From Bacteroidales bacterium (GTDB taxonomy: Bacteria; Bacteroidota; Bacteroidia; Bacteroidales; ML635J-15): DNA of 64,000 bases. Each line of letters opens with the position of its first letter. Within the stretch, counting starts at the first letter, position 1. The stretch is from contig JAFZRE010000035.1 of assembly GCA_017620015.1 (NCBI GenBank), positions 49,285 through 113,284 on the forward strand. The letters are read 5' to 3'. The position numbers and the translations under genes are program-made. Under the pieces are notes generated by a model. The model did no database searches. It was not told the origin of the DNA and was given only the letters and a program-made list of their open reading frames with translations. Of the stretch, positions 37,199 through 44,980 are shown piece by piece.

Positions 37199-38277
37199 TG
37201 GAAATTCAGGAAAAGAAAAATATTTATGTAGGCGTGCAGACAACGCAGACACGAGATATAAGGGACTTTTTTATGGAAATTGATTCATATAAGAATATAT
37301 TGGTTTTCGCCGAGGTTGGCGAAGATAAGGTTTGTGACAACTCGCTCGAACTTTTGGGCGAGGCAAACAGATTGAAAAATATACGCAACAACGACAGCTT
37401 TGTTATTGCAGCATTGGTAGGTCATAATGTAAAGAAATATGCACCTACGCTTTTCGGCTATGGAGCCGACAAGGTTGTTGCTTTCGACAGCCCGATGCTT
37501 GAAGTTTACCGTTCCGATTTGTATGGTGAAGCATTGGCTGGAATAGTTAGGACTTATCATCCCGAAATAGTGCTTGTAGGAGCAACTGCACTTGGAAGCG
37601 AACTGGCACCGACCGTTGCCGCTAAGTTGCGTACTGGATTAGCCGCTCATTGTACTGCTCTCAAAATTCTTGATAATGGTCAGTTTACACAGGTTGTTCC
37701 CGCTTTTGGCGGCAAGGTTCTCGGTGATATTTACATTCCGAACCATCGTCCGCAGATTGCTTCCATAAAGGCAGGCATTACCAAGAAGTTGGATTATGCA
37801 CCGAAAGATGGTGTTGTGGAAGACTTTTCGTGCGAATTGAATGGTTTCGAAAGGATGAAGGTGACAAAGGTTGAAAAGGAAACCGAAACTTGTAAGTCGC
37901 TTAATGAAGCCGATTGCATTGTGGTTGGCGGATTTGGCATAGGCTCGAAGGAAGAATGGTCGAAACTGGAAGAACTGGCAAGTCTTCTTGGTGGTGCAAA
38001 TGGTTGCACTCGTCCTGTTCTTGATGCTGGTTGGGTAAGCAATGAAAAGGCTATGATTGGAACTAGCGGTGTTGCTGTTCGTCCGAAGGCATATCTTGGC
38101 ATAGGCGTTTCTGGTGCGGCTCATCATACTTGTGGTATAAAGGATTCGGGTCTGATAATCAGCATAAACAAGGACGAGAATGCTCCGATATTCGCTTGCT
38201 CCGACTACAAGGTTGTCGCCGACTACAAGAAAATCGTTCCCGCATTGATAGAAGAACTGAAAGCGAGGAAAGGGTAA
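37198..38277 (+). CDS. etfA: Electron transfer flavoprotein alpha subunit
   Basis: EtfA binds the FAD of the electron transfer flavoprotein. The 359-residue protein is slightly longer than usual. The N-terminal domain is a nucleotide-binding-like fold; the C-terminal FAD domain has VVGGFGIGSKEEW, the GASRPVVDAGW-type element (TRPVLDAGWVSNEK) and GVSGAAHHTCGIKDS, where the isoalloxazine and phosphate contacts lie. It is translated right after etfB. No acyl-CoA dehydrogenase gene is adjacent, so the electron donor must be encoded elsewhere. Confidence 0.95.
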   Translation: MEIQEKKNIYVGVQTTQTRDIRDFFMEIDSYKNILVFAEVGEDKVCDNSLELLGEANRLKNIRNNDSFVIAALVGHNVKKYAPTLFGYGADKVVAFDSPMLEVYRSDLYGEALAGIVRTYHPEIVLVGATALGSELAPTVAAKLRTGLAAHCTALKILDNGQFTQVVPAFGGKVLGDIYIPNHRPQIASIKAGITKKLDYAPKDGVVEDFSCELNGFERMKVTKVEKETETCKSLNEADCIVVGGFGIGSKEEWSKLEELASLLGGANGCTRPVLDAGWVSNEKAMIGTSGVAVRPKAYLGIGVSGAAHHTCGIKDSGLIISINKDENAPIFACSDYKVVADYKKIVPALIEELKARKG

Positions 38278-38351
38278 AAGGCTAACAGTCTTACGGTCTA
38301 ACAGGCTCGCAGTCCAACAGACTAACAGCCAGACTGCTCGACTGGTCTTCT
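38276..38351 (+). repeat. Direct repeat R, left copy (before the WG-repeat gene)
   Basis: This 76-bp segment beginning AAAAGGCTAACAGTCTT closely matches 40803-40870 beyond the WG-repeat gene (same order, an 8-bp gap and a few mismatches, ending GGTCTTCT in both). It begins at the etfA stop codon. Confidence 0.8.
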
Positions 38352-38408
38352 ATTCGTCTTTTTAACCTGTTTCTTATTCTGTGAATATTGAAAAAAAAAT
38401 GTATTTGT

Positions 38409-40748
38409 ATGAAAAGATTTATTTTGGTTATCGGCATTATCGTATTTTCATGCCTTTTTGCTTTTGCAGATGGCGATGAGGCTAATTATATTCCAGTGTG
38501 TCTTAACGGCAAGTGGGGATATATAGACAAGACGGGCAAGTTCGCTATTGAGCCGCAGTTTGACGCGGTAGATAGATTCGAAAGCGGTTTGGCGTGTGTC
38601 AAGGTAAATGGCAAGGTTGGACTTATAGATGGTGCTGGAAAATATGTATTGAAACCACAGTATGATCTTGTTTATAAAGAGTTGTTAGACGGACCTTTCA
38701 GTGTTAAATTGGATGGAAAGTTTGGCTATTTTGACAGTAAGGAGAATATTGTTATCGAACCTCATTTTGAATGGGTTCGTGGTTTCGATAAAAGTGGATT
38801 GTCTGTTGTTGGAGTGAAGGGCAAGTGTGGTTATATAGACAAAAAAGGAAAATTAGTCATCAAGCCAAGGTTTGAATATGCAAGTGATTTCGGAGAATAT
38901 GAATGGGCTTTTGTCAAGATAGACGATAAATGGGGTGTGATAGATAGGAAAGGAAAAATCGTTATAAAGCCACAATTTGATGAAATATATGACTTTGATA
39001 GTGACTATGAGGGGTTTGAATATGGTTCAATTGTTGAAAAGGATGGCAAGTGGGGATTTATTGACCCTGAAAGGAAGAAAGTTGTCATGCCGCAGTATGA
39101 TGGATTATATAGTTTAGAAAAGGGTTTGATTTTAGTTATAGTAGATGATAAGTATGGAATTATAGACAAGGATGGGAAATATGTTGTTGTCCCACAGTAT
39201 GATAGAATTTGCTACAATGAAATGAGCCAATATAAGTTATATGACTTAGAAAAAAACTCGTTTGTTGAAATTGATATAATATATGATGTCGAATTGGGCG
39301 ACAAGTGGGGTATTATGGATAAGGATGCTAAAATTTTAATAGAGCCTCAATTTGATGAGCGTATTACTTTTGATGAAAATGGGAATGCTTTTGTTAGTAA
39401 GGATGGCAAGTATGGATACATAGACAAGACAGGAAGGGTTATTATTGAGCCTCAGTTCGATTATGTTACTTCTTTTGATGAATGTGGATTGATGGCAGTG
39501 GGATTAAATGGCAAGTGGGGGTATATTGATACAGCAGGCAATGTTGTCATAGAACCACAGTTTGAAGATTATAGCGTGTTTGATAAAACCGGATTGGCAG
39601 CTGTAAAAATAAATGGCAAGTGGGGATACATAAACAAGTCTGGCAAAGTTGTCGTAGAACCGCAGTTTGATAGTACTTGGGGCTTTGATGAAGGCGGTTT
39701 GGCAGCAGTAGAAATAAATGGCAAGTGGGGATATATAGACAAGACAGGGGAAGTCGTTATCGCTCCGCAGTTTGAAGTTGATGATATTTATCACGATTAT
39801 TGGTTTGCAGAAACTGGATTGTTGGCAGTAAAAGTAAATGACAAGTGTGGATATATAGACAGGGCAGGAAATTTTGTCGTAGAACCGCAGTTTGATAGAG
39901 TAGGAAGTTTTGATGAAACAGGATTGGCATGGATTTCTGTAAATGGTAAAGTAGGGATTATTGATACAGCAGGCAATGTTGTCATAGAACCACAGTTTGA
40001 AGATTATAGCGTGTTTGATAAAACCGGTTTGGCCGCAGTAGAAATAAATGGTAAGTGGGGATATATTGACAAGACTGGTCAATTGGTTATTGAACCGAAG
40101 TTTGATGAAGCAGAAAGTTTTAATGTCATAGGTTTGGCACCAGTAAAAATAAATGACAAGTGGGGATATATAGACCGAACAGGGACTATGTATGACGAAG
40201 TTGGACAAGATGCAGAAATGTATATGTTATGGGGAGGATCTGCGTGGGATCCAATAGTATATTCAGGAGAACCGTATTCTGTAAATTTGAATGGCAAGTG
40301 GGGTATTATTGACAGTACAGGTAAAATCCTTGTGGCTCCGCAGTTTGATAAAGATATTAGTATTGAAAGAACAGGATTGTCTGTCGTTAAATTAAATGGC
40401 AAGTATGGATATATGGATAGTTCTTTTAATATTGTTATAGCTCCGCAGTTTGATGAAGTAGGTTCTTTCTCTGATAAAGGATTGTTGGAAGTTAAGATAA
40501 ACGGCAAGTGGGGATTTGTTGATACTAATGGAAAATATGTTGTGGAACCACTATATGATGAAGTAATGTCAAGTTATATAGGTTCAATGGATACATATTA
40601 TATAATTTATTATGTATTTGAGGGGGATAAGGTTGGCATAATGGATGATGAAGGCAACTGGATTTCTAAACCGCAGTTCGATAAGAATACCTGTGATTTC
40701 CAAGATTCATGGTTTGATTTAGATGATTGGATTAATGATTTATGGTAA
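38409..40748 (+). CDS. Secreted WG-repeat protein
   Basis: This 779-residue protein has a signal peptide (about 1-21; ATG at 38409 chosen because MKRFILVIGIIVF then begins it). The rest is a tandem array of WG (KWG) repeats with the consensus NGKWGYIDKTGKxVIEPQFD, about 20 units of 20-40 residues each, through to the C-terminus. WG repeats are thought to form beta-propeller-like or solenoid structures and are found in surface and effector-like proteins; no catalytic domain or T9SS sorting tail is present. Composition is more AT-rich than neighbours. The gene is bracketed by direct repeats and contains a 68-bp perfect duplication, so it may have been acquired or reshaped by recombination. Confidence 0.88.
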   Translation: MKRFILVIGIIVFSCLFAFADGDEANYIPVCLNGKWGYIDKTGKFAIEPQFDAVDRFESGLACVKVNGKVGLIDGAGKYVLKPQYDLVYKELLDGPFSVKLDGKFGYFDSKENIVIEPHFEWVRGFDKSGLSVVGVKGKCGYIDKKGKLVIKPRFEYASDFGEYEWAFVKIDDKWGVIDRKGKIVIKPQFDEIYDFDSDYEGFEYGSIVEKDGKWGFIDPERKKVVMPQYDGLYSLEKGLILVIVDDKYGIIDKDGKYVVVPQYDRICYNEMSQYKLYDLEKNSFVEIDIIYDVELGDKWGIMDKDAKILIEPQFDERITFDENGNAFVSKDGKYGYIDKTGRVIIEPQFDYVTSFDECGLMAVGLNGKWGYIDTAGNVVIEPQFEDYSVFDKTGLAAVKINGKWGYINKSGKVVVEPQFDSTWGFDEGGLAAVEINGKWGYIDKTGEVVIAPQFEVDDIYHDYWFAETGLLAVKVNDKCGYIDRAGNFVVEPQFDRVGSFDETGLAWISVNGKVGIIDTAGNVVIEPQFEDYSVFDKTGLAAVEINGKWGYIDKTGQLVIEPKFDEAESFNVIGLAPVKINDKWGYIDRTGTMYDEVGQDAEMYMLWGGSAWDPIVYSGEPYSVNLNGKWGIIDSTGKILVAPQFDKDISIERTGLSVVKLNGKYGYMDSSFNIVIAPQFDEVGSFSDKGLLEVKINGKWGFVDTNGKYVVEPLYDEVMSSYIGSMDTYYIIYYVFEGDKVGIMDDEGNWISKPQFDKNTCDFQDSWFDLDDWINDLW
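39525..39592 (+). repeat. 68-bp perfect direct repeat inside the WG gene, copy 1
   Basis: Identical to 39960-40027, which is 435 bp (145 codons) downstream and in the same frame. It starts attgatacagcaggcaatg and encodes IDTAGNVVIEPQFEDYSVFD plus two residues. Other WG units have diverged at the DNA level, so this duplication is recent. Confidence 0.9.
39960..40027 (+). repeat. 68-bp perfect direct repeat inside the WG gene, copy 2
   Basis: Second copy of the segment at 39525-39592, with no mismatch over 68 bp. A crossover between the two copies would delete or duplicate 145 residues without a frameshift. Confidence 0.9.
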
Positions 40749-40802
40749 ATGTAATGAAATTTGTTTTGTGATTTTATAAACTGTCAAATAGGCGCGTAGG
40801 TT

Positions 40803-40870
40803 AAAAGGCTAACAGTCTTGCAGTCTTGCAGTCCAACAGGCTAACAGCCAGATTTCTCGACAGGTCTTCT
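40803..40870 (+). repeat. Direct repeat R, right copy (after the WG-repeat gene)
   Basis: This 68-bp counterpart of 38276-38351 lies between the WG gene stop and the convergent uvrC stop. Copies share AGTCCAACAG, CTAACAGCCAGA and GGTCTTCT in order. No terminator-like hairpin with a T-run is visible in this gap. Confidence 0.8.
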
Positions 40871-40879
40871 GGTTGCCGT

Positions 40880-42676
40880 TTAGTCCTTGTGAAAGTATCC
40901 GTAAATAATTCCTGCTTTTGCAGCGCCTAGCGTTTCCGTAAGTTTTTCCTTGCTTGCTTCCTTTATTCCGTTTATGGTCTTGAACTCTTTTAGCAGGATT
41001 TCCTTTGTTTTGGGTCCAATGCCCTTTATGTCGTCGAGTTCGCTCTTGAGGAATTTGTCGGAGCGTTTTTTGCGATGGAAGGTTATGCCGAAACGGTGTG
41101 CTTCGTCGCGGGCATGCTGTATGATTTTTAGCGATTCGGAGTTCTTGTCGAGGTAGAGCGGAATGTCGTCGCCAGGGAGGAAGATTTCTTCAAGCCGTTT
41201 TGCTATACCTATAATTTTTACCTTGCCGATAAGTCCCAGTTTTTCGAGGCTTCGTACTGCAAACGACAACTGCACCTTGCCACCATCGACGACAATAAGT
41301 TGGGGTAGGGGTTCGCCTTCGTCGAGCAGACGGCGGTAGCGGCGGAAGATTATTTCTTCCATCGAGGCGAAGTCGTTTGCACCAACTACCGTCTTTATGT
41401 TGAAATGTCGGTAGTCCTTTTTCGACGGCTTGGCGTTCTTGAACACTACGCACGATGCCACTGGGTTGGTTCCCTGTATGTTGGAGTTGTCGAAGCATTC
41501 GATATGCACTGGCAGTTCATCCATCATAAGGTCGGCTTTCAAGGTCTCCAGTTTTCGTAACGTATTCTTTTCCGGGTCTTTGCCTTCTACTTGCTTGTGC
41601 TTTTCGAGCATATAGAACTTTGCGTTTCGGTTTGCCAGTTCAAGGATTTTGCCTTTGTCGCCCTTCTGCGGGTACTCGAACTTTACGTTTTCAATCGGAA
41701 AGTCAATCTGGAACGGCAATATTATTGTCTTGACGTTGCTTTTCAGTTCTTCGCGTATGTCAACTATGGCGTAGGCAAGTATGTCCTCGTCGGTTTCCTC
41801 GATGCGTTTGCGTATTTCAACTGAGTGTGATGCTATGATTGCTCCGTTTTGTATGCGCAAGTAGCTTATGAAACAAGAATTTATGTCCTTTGCAAATCCG
41901 AAAGCTTCAACGTTGGAAATATTTGTGTCAACGACGGTTGACTTGCTGCGGTAGTTTTCGAGCAGGTCGAGTTTGTGCTTTAGTTTTGATGCTTCTTCAA
42001 ATTCAAGGTTTGCAGCGTGTTTCAACATTTTTTCCTTGAGGAAACCTTGCACTTGCTGAAGGTCGCCACGCAGGATTTTGCGGATGTCGGTGAACATAGC
42101 CGTATAATTCTCCTTGTCAATCTTGCCGATACAAGGACCAAGACAATTGCCGATATGGTAGTCGAGGCAGATGTCGAACTTGCCGTCCTTTATTCCTTGT
42201 TCGGTAATGGTGTGCTTGCAAGTGCGGATAGGGTAAAGTTGCTGTATCAGAGCAAGTAAAGTCTTGATGGTGTATGCAGAAGCGAAAGGACCGAAATACT
42301 CGCCGTTGCCGCTTTTTTGTCGTGTGTAGAGCAGGCGGGGGAATGGTTCGTTGGAAATGCACACCCACGGATATGTCTTGTCATCCTTTAGCAGAATGTT
42401 GTATTTGGGCTGGAGTTGCTTTATCAGAACGTTTTCGAGCAGTAGTGCTTCGCTTTCGCTGTCAACCACAGTGTATTCGATGTCGCATATCTGGCTGACA
42501 AGGATTTGTGTCTTGCGGTTGAGGTTGTTCGACAGAAAATAGGAACTGACCCTGTTTTTCAGGTTTTTGGCTTTGCCTACATATATTATCGTTCCGTCCT
42601 TGTCGAAGTACCTGTAAACTCCCGGTGCTTTGGGCAAAGCCTTGACGATTTCGGCAACGTGTTCCGAAGCGTTCAT
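40880..42676 (-). CDS. uvrC: Excinuclease ABC subunit C (UvrC)
   Basis: UvrC makes the two incisions in nucleotide excision repair with UvrAB. The 598-residue protein has the N-terminal GIY-YIG nuclease (PGVYRYFDKDGTIIYVGKAKN, about 18-38), the UvrB-binding UVR motif (about 200-235), the RNase H-like C-terminal nuclease (HIECFDNSNIQGTNPVASCV and VVDGGKVQL) and a terminal helix-hairpin-helix pair (DIKGIGPKTKEILL, then EKLTETLGAAKAG). It is 1 bp downstream of a beta-helix lipoprotein gene in the same direction. Confidence 0.97.
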   Translation of the reverse strand: MNASEHVAEIVKALPKAPGVYRYFDKDGTIIYVGKAKNLKNRVSSYFLSNNLNRKTQILVSQICDIEYTVVDSESEALLLENVLIKQLQPKYNILLKDDKTYPWVCISNEPFPRLLYTRQKSGNGEYFGPFASAYTIKTLLALIQQLYPIRTCKHTITEQGIKDGKFDICLDYHIGNCLGPCIGKIDKENYTAMFTDIRKILRGDLQQVQGFLKEKMLKHAANLEFEEASKLKHKLDLLENYRSKSTVVDTNISNVEAFGFAKDINSCFISYLRIQNGAIIASHSVEIRKRIEETDEDILAYAIVDIREELKSNVKTIILPFQIDFPIENVKFEYPQKGDKGKILELANRNAKFYMLEKHKQVEGKDPEKNTLRKLETLKADLMMDELPVHIECFDNSNIQGTNPVASCVVFKNAKPSKKDYRHFNIKTVVGANDFASMEEIIFRRYRRLLDEGEPLPQLIVVDGGKVQLSFAVRSLEKLGLIGKVKIIGIAKRLEEIFLPGDDIPLYLDKNSESLKIIQHARDEAHRFGITFHRKKRSDKFLKSELDDIKGIGPKTKEILLKEFKTINGIKEASKEKLTETLGAAKAGIIYGYFHKD

Positions 42677-42677
42677 G

Positions 42678-43772
42678 TTATTTTACGAGTGGGTGCGGGT
42701 CGTTGTAAAATATGTTTGGCCACGTTGCATATCCGACAGATTTCCAACCGTTAATGTATATTCCAGTCCAGTCGGCTACTTCCGGTAAGGTTTCATTGCC
42801 ATCACCATTAGTGTCACCCTTGCGTTCATCATCCTTAAGCGAAGTAAAGAATACTCCGTTTCCGTCGTGATTGATGAGGCATCCTTCGTTTGAAACTGTA
42901 AGTGTTGAATGTTCTACAAATTTGACAACCACGTTGTTGCCGAAAGTAAGAGTTCTGTTTACACCTATATCGAGATTTGCTGCAGTGACTACGAATGCGA
43001 CTTCGTCTTCCAGCCAGCTTATGTCGGTGCCGATATAGCTTCCAGATACGAAAATCCCGTTGCACTTGTTTCCAAGTTGGGCATTAGAGAACGAGTTGGA
43101 GTTGTCCATGCTCATTTCTGCATTGATTGTGACAGGAACATTGTTGCCGTAGAATTTGCAGTTTGTTATTTGGGTTTGTGCGCTGGCGTTTGAAGCGTTA
43201 AGTGCACCAACGTAGATGTTGTTGAGCAGTCCGCCTGAATTATGTGCGAAAGTGCAGTCGCTGAACGATGCTTTTGCTTCGGAAGAAACATCTACGGTTG
43301 CAGGGTTTGAGTTGTCGCGTCCTCCGTAAAGGAACTTGCAGTGTTTGAATGTTGAATTTTGTGAGCCGTTTAGGTTGATGTAGCCCCAATCGCCAGCAGC
43401 GGGAACAGTTTTGTCTCCGTCACCGTTTTCGTCGCTTCCATTGTTGTCGTCCTTTATTGATGTGAAAACTATGGGCTTTGCACTTGTGCCGTTGGCAATT
43501 ATGTTGCCGTTGCGGTTAAGTATTATGTTGCCACCTGTCATAATCTTTATTATGGCACCTGCTTCGATTGTCAATTCGGCATTGAGGTACAAGTTGTCCT
43601 TGTCAATGATATATACCTTGTTGCCAGCCCAGGTTGTTGTGGAATTAATGTCCGAACTTATTGTTACGGTTTCTGCGTTTGTCGGTTCTTCGATAGTACA
43701 CGAATGAAACGAGGTTATACCTATTAATATAATAATAGCGACAATCGTGAGTCTATATATTTTCATTTTCAA
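42678..43772 (-). CDS. Putative lipoprotein with a right-handed beta-helix
   Basis: This 364-residue protein has a signal peptide with lipobox FHSC (Cys25). The mature part reads as a short-rung beta solenoid: a polymer-binding-like N-terminal part (LTIEAGAIIKIMTGGNIIL), then rungs such as STFKHCKFLYGG, ASFSDCTFAHNSGG and TQITNCKFYGN. Two similar units, TSIKDDNNGSDENGDGDKT and TSLKDDERKGDTNGDGNET, each carry a DxNGDGxxT loop that looks calcium-binding, followed by an aromatic WGYINLNG or WTGIYINGW segment. It may be a surface glycan- or protein-binding lipoprotein; no catalytic triad of polysaccharide lyases is seen. The ATG at 43766 is an alternative start. Confidence 0.8.
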   Translation of the reverse strand: MKMKIYRLTIVAIIILIGITSFHSCTIEEPTNAETVTISSDINSTTTWAGNKVYIIDKDNLYLNAELTIEAGAIIKIMTGGNIILNRNGNIIANGTSAKPIVFTSIKDDNNGSDENGDGDKTVPAAGDWGYINLNGSQNSTFKHCKFLYGGRDNSNPATVDVSSEAKASFSDCTFAHNSGGLLNNIYVGALNASNASAQTQITNCKFYGNNVPVTINAEMSMDNSNSFSNAQLGNKCNGIFVSGSYIGTDISWLEDEVAFVVTAANLDIGVNRTLTFGNNVVVKFVEHSTLTVSNEGCLINHDGNGVFFTSLKDDERKGDTNGDGNETLPEVADWTGIYINGWKSVGYATWPNIFYNDPHPLVK

Positions 43773-43794
43773 TGAAATTTTTATGATTAAAATG

Positions 43795-43802
43795 CAAAAT
43801 TA
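43795..43802 (-). promoter_or_regulatory. -7 box for the beta-helix lipoprotein-uvrC unit
   Basis: Minus strand TAATTTTG, fitting TAnnTTTG, 22 bp before the ATG at 43772. The -33 region has no TTTG. Confidence 0.45.
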
Positions 43803-43979
43803 GTATTATTTGGCATATACGATACAGTCTGGAAAAATTAATTTTTGTCGATTGTTGATAATATTTTTTGACACTTCAAATATCGGTTTTGTAATCAGAC
43901 TTTTAAAAAGAAAATGGTCTGTGTTGATAATTTTTTTGATGTCCACAAAAAATATTTTAAAAAAAATAAAAAAGTTATA

Positions 43980-44009
43980 TTGTCGGTAAGAAAAAAAGTT
44001 CTACCTTTG
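43980..44009 (+). promoter_or_regulatory. Promoter of the ribosomal super-operon
   Basis: TTG (43980-43982), 19 bp, then TACCTTTG (44002-44009) fits the Bacteroidetes TTTG-N19-21-TAnnTTTG pattern well, the best match in the window. Transcription would start near 44015, giving an AT-rich leader of about 55 nt before rpsL. I see no structured ribosomal-protein binding site in the leader. Confidence 0.7.
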
Positions 44010-44069
44010 CAGTCCAAATTTTGTAAAAGTATAATTAGAGTAAAATTATTAAAAATTAATAGGTTATTT

Positions 44070-44462
44070 ATGCCAACGATACAGCAATTAGTAAGAAAAG
44101 GCAGATATGTTGCAGCCGACAAGAGTAAATCGCCTGCATTGGATTCTTGCCCACAGAGAAGAGGTGTTTGCACGAGAGTGTACACAACAACACCTAAAAA
44201 GCCTAATTCAGCAATGCGTAAGGTTGCTAGGGTTAGATTAACTAACGGTAAGGAAGTCAACGCTTACATACCGGGTGAAGGACATAACTTGCAGGAACAC
44301 TCGATCGTAATGGTTCGTGGTGGCAGGGTAAAGGATTTGCCAGGTGTAAGATATCACATCGTAAGAGGCGGTTTGGATGCTGCCGGCGTTGATGGACGTA
44401 CACAGAGACGTTCCAAGTACGGAACTAAGAGACCGAAAGCAAAAGCTGCTGCAAAGAAGTAA
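44070..44462 (+). CDS. rpsL: 30S ribosomal protein S12
   Basis: S12 sits at the decoding centre. I choose the ATG at 44070 (130 residues, [12 protein letters not shown]), since an in-frame extension to 43914 runs through the promoter. The streptomycin-relevant lysines are wild type: K43 in TPKKPNSA and K88 in [10 protein letters not shown]89 next to it is the residue RimO modifies in E. coli. The C-terminus is a basic tail rich in Lys and Ala. First gene of the super-operon. Confidence 0.97.
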   Translation: MPTIQQLVRKGRYVAADKSKSPALDSCPQRRGVCTRVYTTTPKKPNSAMRKVARVRLTNGKEVNAYIPGEGHNLQEHSIVMVRGGRVKDLPGVRYHIVRGGLDAAGVDGRTQRRSKYGTKRPKAKAAAKK

Positions 44463-44486
44463 TTAGTAGTATAAAGATAAATAGAG

Positions 44487-44963
44487 ATGAGAAAATCTAA
44501 GCCAAGAAAAAGAACGATTCTTCCGGATCCCAAGTATAATGACGTTCGCGTAACTCGTTTTGTAAACGATATGATGTGGGACGGAAAGAAATCCACTTCA
44601 TTTAAGATTTTTTATGAATGCATGGACCTTATCGGAAAGAAGATGAAGGACAGCGAGGAAACTCCATTGGAAATATGGAAGAAGGCTCTCGACAACATCA
44701 CTCCGTCCGTAGAGGTTAAGAGCCGTAGAATAGGTGGTGCTACTTTCCAGGTTCCTACCGAAATACGTGCCGACAGAAAGATTTCAATCAGCCACAAATG
44801 GATGTTGTCATTCGCACGCAAGCGCGCTGGCAAGTCGATGGCCGACAAACTTTCTGCTGAAATTTTGGCAGCTTACAACTGCGAAGGTTCTGCTTTCAAG
44901 AAGAAAGAAGATACCCACAGAATGGCTGAGGCTAACAAGGCATTCTCTCACTTCAAATTTTAA
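44487..44963 (+). CDS. rpsG: 30S ribosomal protein S7
   Basis: S7 nucleates assembly of the 30S head and binds the 3' major domain of 16S rRNA. The 158-residue protein has the family N-terminus [18 protein letters not shown], the helix pair [15 protein letters not shown] and the [15 protein letters not shown] beta arm that reaches the E-site. Standard length; 24 bp after rpsL and 17 bp before fusA. Confidence 0.97.
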   Translation: MRKSKPRKRTILPDPKYNDVRVTRFVNDMMWDGKKSTSFKIFYECMDLIGKKMKDSEETPLEIWKKALDNITPSVEVKSRRIGGATFQVPTEIRADRKISISHKWMLSFARKRAGKSMADKLSAEILAAYNCEGSAFKKKEDTHRMAEANKAFSHFKF

Positions 44964-44980
44964 TTTTACAGACGCACAGA

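Noticed and set aside
39504..40208. A 234-codon minus-strand frame inside the WG-repeat gene
   Set aside because: Its repeats are the complement of the WG repeats; the plus-strand protein has a signal peptide and the known motif.
43914..44069. An N-terminally extended S12 from 43914
   Set aside because: The extension would be coded by the promoter and leader and has no S12 similarity.
44070..44462. Possible streptomycin-resistance change in S12
   Set aside because: The relevant lysines (43 and 88) are both wild type.
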